A stretch of DNA of 64,000 nucleotides from Indioceanicola profundi. GTDB lineage: Bacteria > Pseudomonadota > Alphaproteobacteria > Azospirillales > Azospirillaceae. Position 1 is the stretch's first letter, and each line of letters begins with the position of its first letter. This document shows positions 20,411-28,900 of this stretch, one piece after another. A model generated the notes under the pieces. It searched no databases. It saw only the letters and a program-made list of their open reading frames with translations, and was not told the origin of the DNA. The translations under genes were made by a program, and so were the position numbers. Where the stretch lies: contig NZ_CP030126.1 of NCBI RefSeq assembly GCF_003568845.1, positions 2,135,001 to 2,199,000 of the forward strand. The letters are read 5' to 3'.

Positions 20411-20441
20411 AAAACCGCACCCTCGGCAGAGGCGTGCGGTT
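20411..20441 (-). terminator. Terminator-like hairpin in the phoH leader
   Basis: On the minus strand, AACCGCAC (from 20441) pairs with GTGCGGTT, with an inner CCTC/GAGG stem and a one-base bulge, followed by TTTTC. No minus-strand gene is seen immediately upstream, so it ends either a short leader RNA or an unannotated small RNA transcribed towards phoH. Confidence 0.55.
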
Positions 20442-20765
20442 CGTGGACAGGGCATATCGCTGAAACGCGGTTGCCGGTTGCGTTGCCGGGTGGTCCGGCG
20501 CGATGAGACGCCTTCCCGCCGGGGGCGGTTCGGGCAATGGGGTCAAGGCGGGCCGATCTGGCAATATCCTTGTCCGTCTCTGCGTTGGACCACAGTGGAA
20601 CGCTACCACTAATTACAGCCGAGAACAGCACTTGTTGCGTCACAACAAAAGTTTCACACCATATGTTGCCTGTAGACCCGGAAGGCGAAGCCCGGCCGGC
20701 CTATGTCGCCGATCCGGGATCGACCGGGCCGCTGAGCCGTCTAGTCACTTGGTGAGGAGTACCCG
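20442..20765. other. Intergenic region upstream of phoH and the SHOCT-like gene
   Basis: This stretch of 324 nt has no convincing coding sequence. It holds the divergent promoters of phoH (minus) and the small gene at 20766 (plus). The middle (20580-20670) is AT-richer than the surroundings. The minus-strand transcript would run through GC-rich folded sequence before the hairpin at 20411-20441. I see no known riboswitch. Confidence 0.4.
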
Positions 20766-20972
20766 ATGAAGAACAGCCACTCCCCCCTCCCCCGTTCGGG
20801 ACGCCCCGGCGCGGCCGCCATGTCCACCGATGACGAGTCCGGCGCCGAAGGCCTGCCGGAGGCGGAGGATCGCCGCCGCGCGCTCTACGCCCTGAAAGTG
20901 ATGCATGAGCGCGGATTGCTTCCGGACGACGAATATGCGCGCCGGGTCAAGGAGCTGGGTGGAGAGGGCTGA
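20766..20972 (+). CDS. Small SHOCT-like protein
   Basis: A 68-aa hydrophilic protein. Its C-terminal half (RRRALYALKVMHERGLLPDDEYARRVKEL) resembles a SHOCT (short C-terminal oligomerisation) domain, in which a 'L...L.e.G.Is.eEf...K..lL' pattern is usual. The start is supported by a GAGGAG ribosome site 8 nt upstream. It precedes minC by 220 nt, so co-transcription with min is unlikely. Function is unknown. Confidence 0.65.
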   Translation: MKNSHSPLPRSGRPGAAAMSTDDESGAEGLPEAEDRRRALYALKVMHERGLLPDDEYARRVKELGGEG

Positions 20973-21190
20973 GGGGTCGGCCGGCCCTGCGCTTTCAGAA
21001 CCCTTGCTGTCGCCAGACATCAACTTGCGCGACTACCACAACAGATATTGTGCTCTTTGCGGCATTTGTCGCAAAATCTGGCTGAGGAACCTCTTGACGC
21101 CGCGCGCCAACTGGGCTTGAACGAGCCTTTGTCGAGAGGGTTCGCGCGTAGTGTCAGGCCACGTGCCGCGGACCGGTTCATGCGGTGGGG

Positions 21191-22018
21191 ATGTGCCCTT
21201 TGAAGACGAACACGCAAGCGGCCTTTCGGGATTCGCCGTTCCAGCTTCGCGGCAGCAACTTCACCATGATGGTGCTGAAGGTCGGGGACCCGCGGAACCC
21301 GAACTTCTTCCCGGTTCTCGCCAACAAGATCAGTCAGGCGCCGAACTTCTTCAAGAATGCGCCCGTCGTTCTTGACCTGGACGACCTGCCTCCCGGCGTT
21401 CCCTTCGACTTCCCGCAATTCTGCGGGCTGTTGCGGAATATGAGCCTGTATCCCGTGGGCCTGCAGGGCGGCACGCCGGAGCAGCAGCGCGCCGCGATCC
21501 AGGCCGGCCTTGCCGTGCTGCCCCCCAGCCGGGAGGGCGCGCAGAGCTTCGATCCGCTGGCCGGCACCGGCCGCAGCCCGGCCCAGGGCACCGGCAATGT
21601 CGCGGCGCAACAGCCGCAGCAGCCCCGCCCGGCCGCGCAGTCGGAACCGGCCCCCGCCCCGGCGCCCACCACCGTCATGCAGAAGACCACGCTGATGGTG
21701 ACGGAACCGGTCCGCTCCGGCCGGCAGATCTATGCAGCCGGCGGCGACCTGGTGGTGGTCGCCCCGGTCAGCGCCGGGGCGGAGCTGGTGGCCGACGGGT
21801 CCATCCATGTCTACGGTCCCATGCGCGGCCGCGCCCTGGCCGGCATCGGCGGCGACCAGACCGCGCGCATCTTCTGCCAGAGCCTGGAGGCCGAGCTGGT
21901 CTCCATCGCCGGGCTTTACCGCATCAGCGAGGACATGGAGAAATCCGTGGTCCGCAAAGCGGTCCAGATCTACCTCGACAACGGCTACCTCCACATCGAA
22001 CCGATGGGCGGGACATGA
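21191..22018 (+). CDS. minC: Septum site-determining protein MinC
   Basis: A 275-aa inhibitor of FtsZ assembly. The N-terminal domain (about 12-105, FQLRGSNFTMMVLKVGDP...) contacts FtsZ. A long Ala/Pro/Gln-rich linker (about 120-165) follows. The C-terminal beta-helix domain has GDLVVVAPVSAGAELVADG, then GSIHVYGPMRGRALAG, then ARIFCQSLEAELVSIAG, and binds MinD. GTG 21185 and TTG 21200 are alternative starts; TTG 21200 has the better spacing from GGGG. It is first of a minCDE operon. Two small inverted repeats lie in the leader (near 21038-21053 and 21056-21076). Confidence 0.94.
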   Translation: MCPLKTNTQAAFRDSPFQLRGSNFTMMVLKVGDPRNPNFFPVLANKISQAPNFFKNAPVVLDLDDLPPGVPFDFPQFCGLLRNMSLYPVGLQGGTPEQQRAAIQAGLAVLPPSREGAQSFDPLAGTGRSPAQGTGNVAAQQPQQPRPAAQSEPAPAPAPTTVMQKTTLMVTEPVRSGRQIYAAGGDLVVVAPVSAGAELVADGSIHVYGPMRGRALAGIGGDQTARIFCQSLEAELVSIAGLYRISEDMEKSVVRKAVQIYLDNGYLHIEPMGGT

Positions 22019-22081
22019 CGCTGCCGCAGGCTTCTTCCTCCACCTTCCTCAATCTCAACCCTTAATTCCGGGAGACGCCAC

Positions 22082-22897
22082 TTGGCCAAGATCATCACGA
22101 TGACCTCCGGCAAGGGCGGCGTTGGCAAGACGACTTCCAGCGCCGCGTTCGGAACAGGTCTTGCCATGCGCGGTTTCAAGACCTGCATCATCGACTTCGA
22201 CGTGGGCCTGCGGAACCTCGACCTCATCATGGGGTGCGAGCGCCGCGTGGTGTTCGACTTCATCAACGTCATCAATGGTGAGGCACGGATCAACCAGGCC
22301 CTCATCAAGGACAAGCGGGTGGAGAACCTGTTCATCCTCCCCACCTCGCAGACGCGCGACAAGGACGCGCTGACGGTAGAAGGGGTTGGCCGGATTCTGG
22401 ACGAACTCAAGAAGGAGTTCGACTACATCCTCTGCGACAGCCCGGCCGGAATCGAGAAGGGCGCGCTGATGGCGCTCTATTACGCCGACCATGCGATCAT
22501 CGTCACCAACCCCGAAGTTTCTTCCGTGCGTGACAGTGACCGCATCCTGGGGGTTATCCAGGCCAAGTCGCGTCGCGCGGAAATGGGGCTGGAGCCTGTG
22601 CAGGAGCATCTGCTGCTGACCCGCTACGACACCGAGCGTGTGGAGCGGGGTGAGATGCTGAAGGTGGAGGATGTGCTGGAAATCCTGGCCATCCCGCTGC
22701 TGGGCGTGATCCCGGAGAGCCCCGCCGTGCTGAAGGCCAGCAACGTGGGCATGCCCGTCGTTCTGGACGACAAGTCCAGTGCCGGCACCGCCTACGCCGA
22801 CGCGGTGTCCCGCTTCCTCGGCGAAAAGGTGGAGCACCGCTTCATGAAGCCGGAGAAGAAGGGCTTCTTCGACCGCCTGCTGCGGAGGTCTGCATGA
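22082..22897 (+). CDS. minD: Septum site-determining protein MinD
   Basis: A 271-aa membrane-associated ATPase. The deviant Walker A is GKGGVGKTT at about 10-18. DFDVGLRNLDLIMG and DSPAGIEKGA are conserved switch regions. The C terminus (about 255-271, EKKGFFDRLLRRSA) is an amphipathic membrane-targeting helix. Translation starts at TTG 22082 with GGGAG upstream. ATP-bound MinD recruits MinC to the membrane and is released by MinE. The start of minE overlaps its stop by 4 nt. Confidence 0.97.
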   Translation: MAKIITMTSGKGGVGKTTSSAAFGTGLAMRGFKTCIIDFDVGLRNLDLIMGCERRVVFDFINVINGEARINQALIKDKRVENLFILPTSQTRDKDALTVEGVGRILDELKKEFDYILCDSPAGIEKGALMALYYADHAIIVTNPEVSSVRDSDRILGVIQAKSRRAEMGLEPVQEHLLLTRYDTERVERGEMLKVEDVLEILAIPLLGVIPESPAVLKASNVGMPVVLDDKSSAGTAYADAVSRFLGEKVEHRFMKPEKKGFFDRLLRRSA

Positions 22898-23205
22898 GCC
22901 TGTTCGATTTCTTCAAGCGTAGCAAGGATGAGCCCGCGGCCGTCACGGCGCGCGACCGGCTTCAGATCGTGCTGGCCCATGAGCGGGCGGACCGGAACGC
23001 GCCGGACTTCCTGCCCCAGCTTCAGAAAGAGCTTCTTGAGGTGATCAAGAAGTATGTCGCCATCGAGGATGAGAAGGTGGCGGTGAAGCTGGAGCGGGAA
23101 AGCGGCTGCTCCATGCTGGAGGTGAATGTGGAGCTGCCCGCGCCTAAGAAGGGCGCTCCCCGTCAGGCTCCGGCCAAGGTCAACAAGCCGGCGACGGCGA
23201 GTTGA
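22894..23205 (+). CDS. minE: Cell division topological specificity factor MinE
   Basis: A 103-aa protein. The N-terminal membrane-targeting and anti-MinCD region MSLFDFFKRSKD is followed by RDRLQIVLAHERADRNAPDFL, the conserved MinD-contact strand/helix, then the topological specificity domain to about 85 and a Lys/Pro/Ala-rich tail. It stimulates MinD ATPase and drives pole-to-pole oscillation. It is the last gene of minCDE and is followed by a strong terminator. Confidence 0.97.
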   Translation: MSLFDFFKRSKDEPAAVTARDRLQIVLAHERADRNAPDFLPQLQKELLEVIKKYVAIEDEKVAVKLERESGCSMLEVNVELPAPKKGAPRQAPAKVNKPATAS

Positions 23206-23226
23206 TCTCCCTCATCGGGGAATGAG

Positions 23227-23305
23227 AGGGGACCTTCCCCATTCCGCCGGCCCTGTATGCATAGGGCTGTGCAGGCGGAATCGGGAAGGTCCCCTTTGCT
23301 TTTTA
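23227..23305 (+). terminator. minCDE terminator with very long stem
   Basis: Two 22-nt arms (23227-23248 and 23274-23295) pair at 21 of 22 positions, and the right arm is followed by TTGCTTTTTA. It lies just after minE and just before the 3' end of convergent panB, so it may serve both. Confidence 0.85.
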
Positions 23306-23309
23306 GCCC

Positions 23310-24131
23310 TTACTTCTTCGGCTGGAACACATGCTCCGGGCCGGGGAAGGCGCGGCTGCGGACGTCGGCGGTGTAGGCCCTCGCCGCCTCTTCGACCAGC
23401 GGCCCGAGCTCGGCATAGCGCTTCACGAATTTCGGCGTGAAGGCGCCGAACAGGCCGAGCAGGTCATCGCTCACCAGCACCTGCCCGTCGCAGGCGGCCG
23501 AGGCGCCGATGCCGATAGTGACGGCCGAAACGCTCTCGGTGATTTGGCGGGCCAGCGGTTCCACCACTCCCTCGATCACGATGCTGAAGGCTCCGGCCTC
23601 GGCGATGGCGCGGGCATCGCCGAGGATCTTGTGCTGCTCGGCATCCGAACGGCCGCGGGCGCGGTAGCCGCCCAGCGCATTCACCGCCTGCGGCGTCAGC
23701 CCCACATGACCCATGACCGGAATGCCGCGGCGGACCAGGAAATCGACCGTCTCCGCCATCTCCTCCCCGCCCTCCAGCTTCACGGCGGCGCAGCCGGTCT
23801 CGGCCAGCACGCGGGCGGCGGCACGGAAGGCCTGCTCCCTGCTTTCCTGATAGGTGGCCCAGGGAAGATCGACGACAACGCCGGCGCGGCTGGAGCCGCG
23901 CACCACGGCCGCGCCATGGGCGATCATCATGTCCAGCGTGACCGGCAGCGTGCTGTCCAGCCCATAGAGCACCATGCCCAGGCTGTCGCCGACCAGAAGC
24001 ATGTCTACATGCTGGTCCAGCAGCCGGGCCATGGAAACGGTGTAGGCGGTCAGGATGGAAACCGGTTCCTTGCCCTTGCGGGCGGCGATCTCCGGCACGG
24101 TGATGCGCTTCACCTGCGCAGTGGCGGACAT
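23310..24131 (-). CDS. panB: 3-Methyl-2-oxobutanoate hydroxymethyltransferase
   Basis: A 273-aa enzyme that makes ketopantoate from 2-oxoisovalerate and methylene-THF, the first committed step of pantothenate and CoA synthesis. Family segments are [33 protein letters not shown] (metal-binding Asp), KLEGG, and [13 protein letters not shown]. Length is standard. panC is not adjacent. It is monocistronic, convergent with minE and sharing the terminator region. Confidence 0.96.
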   Translation of the reverse strand: MSATAQVKRITVPEIAARKGKEPVSILTAYTVSMARLLDQHVDMLLVGDSLGMVLYGLDSTLPVTLDMMIAHGAAVVRGSSRAGVVVDLPWATYQESREQAFRAAARVLAETGCAAVKLEGGEEMAETVDFLVRRGIPVMGHVGLTPQAVNALGGYRARGRSDAEQHKILGDARAIAEAGAFSIVIEGVVEPLARQITESVSAVTIGIGASAACDGQVLVSDDLLGLFGAFTPKFVKRYAELGPLVEEAARAYTADVRSRAFPGPEHVFQPKK

Positions 24132-24243
24132 GGGAGCGATCCCTCTCAGCGTTCCGATGCGGCTGGCGCCGTTCTTGTGCAGCGCACATCCTTACACCAG
24201 AGCGCCGCCGGCATCCAGAGCAAGGGCCTGCTGGAAACGCAAA

Positions 24244-24272
24244 CGGCGGGGCTCCGGGGAGCCCCGCCGCAT
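24244..24272 (-). terminator. Terminator after the DUF4383 gene
   Basis: A perfect 11-bp GC-rich stem (24244-24254 with 24259-24269) with a 4-nt loop. On the minus strand it is followed by TTT. It lies 18 nt past the stop at 24287. Confidence 0.6.
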
Positions 24273-24286
24273 TCCGTGAAAGCCGG

Positions 24287-24718
24287 TCAGACCCGGGCCG
24301 CGGTGCGGTGGGCGTGCGCATCCGCCGGCGGCTTGACGCCCCAGCCGAAATAGGCGGCCACGGCGGCCAGCGCCACATGCAGCCAGACATCGTTGCCGTG
24401 CAACGGGATCAGGCCGAAAGTGGTGTTCAGTGCCGGGATCAGACCCATGATCGCCAGGACGATGTAGATGACGGCAACCGCCCTTGCGTAGCCGCGCGCC
24501 CCGAACCAGGACCGTGACGCCGCAAGGCCCCAGACACCGAACAGGATATGAACCACATTGTGGATCCAGTTCACCGGGAACAGACCCAGCAATTGGCCAT
24601 GGAAGCCTGTGACAACTACCTCATGCGCCGGGTCCGGCGGTGAGAGCAGCCCAGGGAAGAAACCCAGGATGCCCACCAACAGGAATACAATTCCGTAGAG
24701 CAGAGCGAACGTCTTCAT
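24287..24718 (-). CDS. DUF4383 small membrane protein
   Basis: A 143-aa protein with four predicted membrane helices (about 2-22, 48-66, 76-96 and 110-130). It has the DUF4383-type segment NWIHNVVHILFGVWGLAA and GND..LH near the C terminus. Function is unknown; members are often stress-induced inner-membrane proteins. ATG 24718 has GGAG at 9 nt; an upstream in-frame ATG at 24727 touches the GGAG and is unlikely. A GGAAC-N17-AGTT pair upstream (minus strand) is one mismatch from an alphaproteobacterial EcfG stress promoter, a weak hint. Confidence 0.8.
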   Translation of the reverse strand: MKTFALLYGIVFLLVGILGFFPGLLSPPDPAHEVVVTGFHGQLLGLFPVNWIHNVVHILFGVWGLAASRSWFGARGYARAVAVIYIVLAIMGLIPALNTTFGLIPLHGNDVWLHVALAAVAAYFGWGVKPPADAHAHRTAARV

Positions 24719-24822
24719 CGGGGACATCTCCGCGAGAGTCGGGGGTTGGTCACCCCCAACTGCCGTTTCGTCGAAGTTGTTCCATTATTACAGTTCGTGG
24801 ACTGCCTTTCGGCGGGCCGGCG

Positions 24823-25020
24823 TCAGGCGTCCGACTGGGCGGTGTCCTTGCCGGGCCGCTTCTTCATCTCCTCGGCCTTCGGACCCTCCGTCACGGACTG
24901 GTTCTGGTTCGGCTCGTTGCCGGTCTTACCACCTTCCAGATGACCGCTGCGAGCGGCCTTGCCGGGGCCGCCGGCTGTGTGCTTCTTGCCCTCGGTGTCG
25001 CCGGCTGCGGATTTGGTCAT
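24823..25020 (-). CDS. Small hydrophilic, possibly stress-related protein
   Basis: A 65-aa protein, very hydrophilic (rich in K, G, E, Q and N), starting MTKSAAGDTEGKKHTAGGPG. It has no membrane segment and is predicted disordered. A strong GGAGGAGA ribosome site stands upstream. The start is only 35 nt below the rpoH terminator, so either its promoter overlaps that hairpin or it is expressed by read-through from rpoH. The composition resembles small desiccation/stress-type proteins; no family is recognised. Confidence 0.65.
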   Translation of the reverse strand: MTKSAAGDTEGKKHTAGGPGKAARSGHLEGGKTGNEPNQNQSVTEGPKAEEMKKRPGKDTAQSDA

Positions 25021-25054
25021 GCTGATTCTCCTCCGTGATACTGGAGGCAGACCA

Positions 25055-25090
25055 ACAAAAAGGACGCCGCGGGCGTTCCCACGGCGTCCT
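25055..25090 (-). terminator. rpoH terminator
   Basis: A 13-bp stem (25061-25073 with 25078-25090, one G-T pair) with a 4-nt loop. On the minus strand it is followed by TTTTTG. It lies 27 nt past the rpoH stop. Confidence 0.85.
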
Positions 25091-25117
25091 TTCTTAGCGG
25101 CTCGGTGCGGGCGGCTG

Positions 25118-26032
25118 TCAGGCTGCCCGCAGCTCCGCCTTGGCGCGCTTGGACGCCATCGGCAGGATCGGGTTGGCGCTGTTCTCGTTGGACGAGCTGC
25201 GCACCCGCTTGGCGACCTTCTTGTAGGCGCCGGACTCGATCTGGCGGATGCGCTCCTTGGAGACGCCATACTGTTGCGCCAGTGTCTCCAGCGTCACCGG
25301 CTGGTCGGTCAGGTTGCGGCTCACGAAGATGTGCCGCTCCCGGTCGCCCAGATTGCCCAGGGCGTCCAGCATCAGGGCCTTGCGGGCCTCCAGCTCGCTA
25401 CGCTCCGCCAGACGAAGCTCGACGCTCTCGGCCTCGTCGGCCAGCATGTCCATCGCCTCGGCATCGCCCTCCTCACCCACGGGGGTGTTGAGGGAGCTGA
25501 CGGGCGTGGCGAAGCGGTGCTCCATCTCCCGCACCTCCTCCACGCTGGCGTCCAGTTCGGTCGCGACCTGTTCCGCCTCGGCGTCGGTCATGACGCGGTC
25601 CTGGAAGCCCAGGCGACGCTGTGTCTGACGCAGGTTGAAGAACAGGCGCTTCAGGGCGGCCGTGTTGCCGCCCTTGATCATGGACCAGTTGTGCAGCACG
25701 TAGGTCTGCACCTCCGCCCGGATCCACCACAGCGCATAGGTCGCCAGGCGGAAGCCCCGGTCGGGGTCGAACCGCTGGACCGACTTCACGAGACCGATAT
25801 TGGCCTCGGAAATCAGATCGCCGACCGGCAGGCCGGAACGGGCGTACTTGCTTGCGATCTTCACGGCCAGACGCATGTGGCTCTTCACCAGCATGTCGAA
25901 GGCCTTACGGTCCTGCTTCTCGATCCAGGCGCGCGACAGCTGCTGCTCCTGTTCGGGCGTCAGCATCGGATACTTGTTCGCCTGGGCCGTGAAGGCCCGC
26001 AGAAGATCGATGGAATCGGAATAAGCTGACAT
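25118..26032 (-). CDS. rpoH: RNA polymerase heat-shock sigma factor RpoH
   Basis: A 304-aa sigma-70 family protein of the RpoH class. Region 2 shows HMRLAVKIASKYARSGLPVG, DLISEANIGLVKSVQRFDP and the RpoH box-like QRRLGFQDR. Region 2.4 (YALWWIRAEVQTYVLHNWS) contacts the -10 element. Region 4 (ETLAQQYGVSKERIRQIES) has the HTH. The start MSAYSDSIDLL at 26032 has GGAGAAG upstream. Upstream lies a good sigma-32-like promoter (26134-26164), suggesting autoregulation as known in other alphaproteobacteria. Confidence 0.95.
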   Translation of the reverse strand: MSAYSDSIDLLRAFTAQANKYPMLTPEQEQQLSRAWIEKQDRKAFDMLVKSHMRLAVKIASKYARSGLPVGDLISEANIGLVKSVQRFDPDRGFRLATYALWWIRAEVQTYVLHNWSMIKGGNTAALKRLFFNLRQTQRRLGFQDRVMTDAEAEQVATELDASVEEVREMEHRFATPVSSLNTPVGEEGDAEAMDMLADEAESVELRLAERSELEARKALMLDALGNLGDRERHIFVSRNLTDQPVTLETLAQQYGVSKERIRQIESGAYKKVAKRVRSSSNENSANPILPMASKRAKAELRAA

Positions 26033-26133
26033 GTCTTCTCCACTCCCATGGACGCGGTGTCGCGCGTTCCCGGCCCTCGGAGGCGCCAGGCGCGCGGATT
26101 TCGGACATCGCCGTTCTCTTTTTGGAACAGTTC

Positions 26134-26164
26134 TAATATGGGGATCAGGTGCCTGTGGCACAAG
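26134..26164 (-). promoter_or_regulatory. Sigma-32-type heat-shock promoter of rpoH
   Basis: On the minus strand CTTGTGC (26164-26158) is separated by 14 nt from CCCCATATTA (26143-26134). This is close to the RpoH consensus CTTGAAA-N13-15-CCCCATnTA. It would start transcription about 95 nt before the rpoH ATG. Confidence 0.6.
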
Positions 26165-26232
26165 TCCCTTCAGTCCGTATGGTTTACAGTTCGGCGGCGG
26201 CCACGGGAATGACCGCCATCACAGGTTCGGGC

Positions 26233-26652
26233 TCACTGGCACCCCATTTCAAACAGGGCTTTGGTAAGCTCGTCATGCAGGTTCAGGCGCTCGGACACGT
26301 AGTCCACGTCCGAGCTGGCCGGTATGGCCGCGGCGGCGGACATGGCCTCATCCCACTGACCGGCGGCGAACTCGCCCCGGCCGATCAGGGTCGCGGCCTT
26401 CAACTCCTGCCGCTGATCGGGCGACAGTTCCGCAATGGCGTCGCGCAAGGCGTCGAACTCGCGCCGCTCGGCCGTCTGGCCCAACAGGCTAAGCGAATCC
26501 AGGTCGCTCGGATTGCGGTCGCCACGTTCGTCCGGCTGCTCGCCGAGTTCGATGTCGCGCAGACCGCCGACCAACCGGCGGTGCGCGTCCGCCGCTTGCC
26601 GAGCCAGATCCGCAATGCGGCGGACCTGATCGACCTCGATGCGACTGAACAT
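26233..26652 (-). CDS. DUF3775 protein
   Basis: A 139-aa protein. The C-terminal 80 residues match the DUF3775 pattern: EFDALRDAIAELSPDQRQEL, then LIGRGEFAAGQWDEAM, then YVSERLNLHDELTKALFEMG. The N-terminal part has a Leu/Ala/Arg helix (VDQVRRIADLARQAADAH). Function is unknown. The ribosome site lies inside a 10-bp hairpin immediately before the ATG (see 26661-26688). It reads towards rpoH but is separated from it by 200 nt and the rpoH promoter. Confidence 0.85.
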   Translation of the reverse strand: MFSRIEVDQVRRIADLARQAADAHRRLVGGLRDIELGEQPDERGDRNPSDLDSLSLLGQTAERREFDALRDAIAELSPDQRQELKAATLIGRGEFAAGQWDEAMSAAAAIPASSDVDYVSERLNLHDELTKALFEMGCQ

Positions 26653-26660
26653 GAAACAGC

Positions 26661-26688
26661 CCCTCTCCGTTGTCGTTCACGGAGAGGG
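26661..26688 (-). promoter_or_regulatory. Hairpin sequestering the DUF3775 ribosome-binding site
   Basis: CCCTCTCCGT (minus strand, from 26688) pairs perfectly over 10 bp with ACGGAGAGGG ending at 26661, around an 8-nt loop. The 3' arm contains the only Shine-Dalgarno-like sequence (GGAGAGGGG) for the ATG at 26652. Translation should therefore depend on opening the stem. Confidence 0.6.
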
Positions 26689-26825
26689 CCAACAGAGGTT
26701 TGGAGCCGCAGTCACGCGGCAAATGTCATTTTTGGGAAGCAGGCTTATTTAGGCGCCGCCTCCTGGGCTTCCAAGGGGGAGCGCTGCACTTTTCTGGCAT
26801 TGTCTTTTGGAGGGCGAGCCCCCTC

Positions 26826-28130
26826 TCAGACCACTTTGCGCAGCTCATCCAGGAAGCCGTCCATTTCCGCCCCCAGCCTGCTGGACTGCCGGTTCAGCTC
26901 CCCCGCAGCTCCCAGCACCTCGCCGGAAGCCGCCCCCGTGTCGCCCGCGGCCTGGGTAACGCCGCCGATCCGATGGGAGACTTCGGCGGTTCCGCGGGAC
27001 GCCTCCTCCACATTACGGGCGATTTCAGCGGTGGCGGCCCCTTGTTCCTCCACCGCGGCGGCGATGGCGACGGTGATCTCGTTGACGCCGCCGATAACGC
27101 CCGAGATGTTTTCGATGGCGCTGACGGCTTCGCGGGTAGCGGACTGGATCGTGGCGACCTGGGCCTGAATATCCTCCGTAGCCCGCGCCGTCTGGCTGGC
27201 CAGCGCCTTGACCTCGCCCGCAACCACAGCGAAGCCCTTGCCGGCCTCTCCCGCCCGCGCTGCCTCGATCGTCGCGTTGAGGGCCAGGAGATTGGTCTGC
27301 GCCGCGATCTCCTGGATCAACCCGACCACCTGACCGATGCGGTCGGCGGCATCCGCCAGCACGTTGACACGGTCCCGGGTCTCCTGCGCGCGGATCACAG
27401 CCTGACCCGCGACGCTGGTCGACCGCGTCACCTGCCCGCTGATCTCACGGATGGAGGCTGAAAGCTGCTCCGCCGCGGCGGCCACGGTCTGGACGTTGGC
27501 CGATGCCTGTTCCGATGCGGCGGCCACGGCCACCGCCTGGTCGTTCGTTCCTTCGGCCGTGTCCCGCATGGTCCGGGCGGTGGTCTGAAGCTGGATGGCG
27601 CTTGCAGAAACGCTGGCGACCACCTGCCGGGCCGAACTCTCGAACGTATCGGCGATGCTGCGGAACTGCTCAACCTTGCTGTTCATCGCGCCGGTGCCGG
27701 CATTGATGGTGCGGCTGCCGTTCAGGAAGGTGCCCAGCATCCCCTTCTCCAGCACGCGCCTCGTGTAGACCTGCCGGCTGACGGCGCTGAGTGAGGCGCG
27801 GGCCTCGCGCACGAAGGCATCCGCCCGGTCGGCGACATCGTTGACCAGGTGCAGCAACTCCCCTGCCTCGCCCTGTTCGGTGATGCCGACGATCCGGGCT
27901 TCGTAGTCGCCCCGCTCCAACCGGCGCAGCACTGCCAGGGCGCGCCGCAGCTGCCCTGACAGCCGGTGCAGCAGCCAGACAGACGTCAGGGCCGCCGGGA
28001 CGGCCAGCATGGCCGCTCCCGCCGCGATCTGCCCGAAGCCGGCGAACGCCGCAATGGCCGCAACGACACCGAGCGCCGCGCTGGCACTGGCCGCCAACTG
28101 GGCCTTAAAGAGAGAAGATGAAGCGGTCAT
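26826..28130 (-). CDS. Methyl-accepting chemotaxis protein without ligand-binding domain
   Basis: A 434-aa transducer. Two membrane helices (about 8-30 and 35-55) with almost no periplasmic loop are followed by a HAMP-like segment ([19 protein letters not shown], about 62-85). The cytoplasmic signalling domain carries the hairpin tip core [24 protein letters not shown] and [18 protein letters not shown], which bind CheW/CheA. It lacks a sensory domain and overlaps by 26 nt the upstream PAS gene, so it probably takes its input from that protein. No CheR-tethering pentapeptide is seen at the C terminus. Confidence 0.92.
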   Translation of the reverse strand: MTASSSLFKAQLAASASAALGVVAAIAAFAGFGQIAAGAAMLAVPAALTSVWLLHRLSGQLRRALAVLRRLERGDYEARIVGITEQGEAGELLHLVNDVADRADAFVREARASLSAVSRQVYTRRVLEKGMLGTFLNGSRTINAGTGAMNSKVEQFRSIADTFESSARQVVASVSASAIQLQTTARTMRDTAEGTNDQAVAVAAASEQASANVQTVAAAAEQLSASIREISGQVTRSTSVAGQAVIRAQETRDRVNVLADAADRIGQVVGLIQEIAAQTNLLALNATIEAARAGEAGKGFAVVAGEVKALASQTARATEDIQAQVATIQSATREAVSAIENISGVIGGVNEITVAIAAAVEEQGAATAEIARNVEEASRGTAEVSHRIGGVTQAAGDTGAASGEVLGAAGELNRQSSRLGAEMDGFLDELRKVV

Positions 28131-28626
28131 AGCTCAGCCCCTTATCCTTCAGCATGCCCGTCAGCAGAGCCTGCCCAGCCTCCATCCCGTCCTTCTGCCG
28201 GGTATGCTTGCGCTCCTCCTCCAGCATCGCCTTGTAGAGCGGGGCGATGATTTCGCGGATCACGCGCGGATCGGCCGTACGCCGGTTGGAATGGTGGCCC
28301 AGCACCTTTCCGTCGGCATCGAAGCTGGGCGTCACATGGGCCAGCACCCAGTAGTGATCCCCGCCGGCCGCCCGGTTCAGGATATAGGCGAACATTTCCC
28401 GGCCCGATCCGATGGTGTCCCAGAGCAACCTGAAAATGCTGCGCGGCATGTGCGGATGACGGATCAGGTTATGGGGCTTGCCGATGGTATCCCGTTCCGA
28501 CAGATCGGCAATGCGCAGAAAGATGCGGTTCGCATAGGCGATGCGTCCGCCCGTATCGGTCTTCGAAACAATGACCTCGTCGTCGCCGAACCGGCGCTCG
28601 ATCCCCGTCAGGTGCAGTTCGTTCAC
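28105..28626 (-). CDS. PAS-domain protein, aerotaxis (Aer)-like sensor
   Basis: A 173-aa soluble protein with one PAS domain (about 15-115) resembling the FAD-binding PAS of Aer: [20 protein letters not shown], then [20 protein letters not shown], then YVLAHV-type strands with [22 protein letters not shown]-terminal helical region follows (about 120-173). GTG 28626 is preceded by GGAGGAAG and is preferred over upstream starts. The gene overlaps the transducer gene by 26 nt, so the pair probably functions as a split aerotaxis receptor. Confidence 0.85.
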   Translation of the reverse strand: MNELHLTGIERRFGDDEVIVSKTDTGGRIAYANRIFLRIADLSERDTIGKPHNLIRHPHMPRSIFRLLWDTIGSGREMFAYILNRAAGGDHYWVLAHVTPSFDADGKVLGHHSNRRTADPRVIREIIAPLYKAMLEEERKHTRQKDGMEAGQALLTGMLKDKGLSYDRFIFSL

Positions 28627-28900
28627 CGCGTGCTTCCTCCCCTTTGGACAGCTTACGGCAGCAGCTTTCGCCAAACGATTTGGTTGGCGCATTGATGTGT
28701 ATCAGTACCGATCCACATCGCCCGAAGGGATCGGCATTCCATTCGGTGGCTCGCCGAGCCTTCATGCATGCCGGGGAAAAGATTTCTAAACCTTTAACTG
28801 AATTTCATTAGAAGTTGCGCAACTATAGCCCCGCGGCAGGATGGTGCCGGACGGAATGGGAGGAAGAAATCAGGGGAGCGTGCTGCAAGCGGCAACCCGA

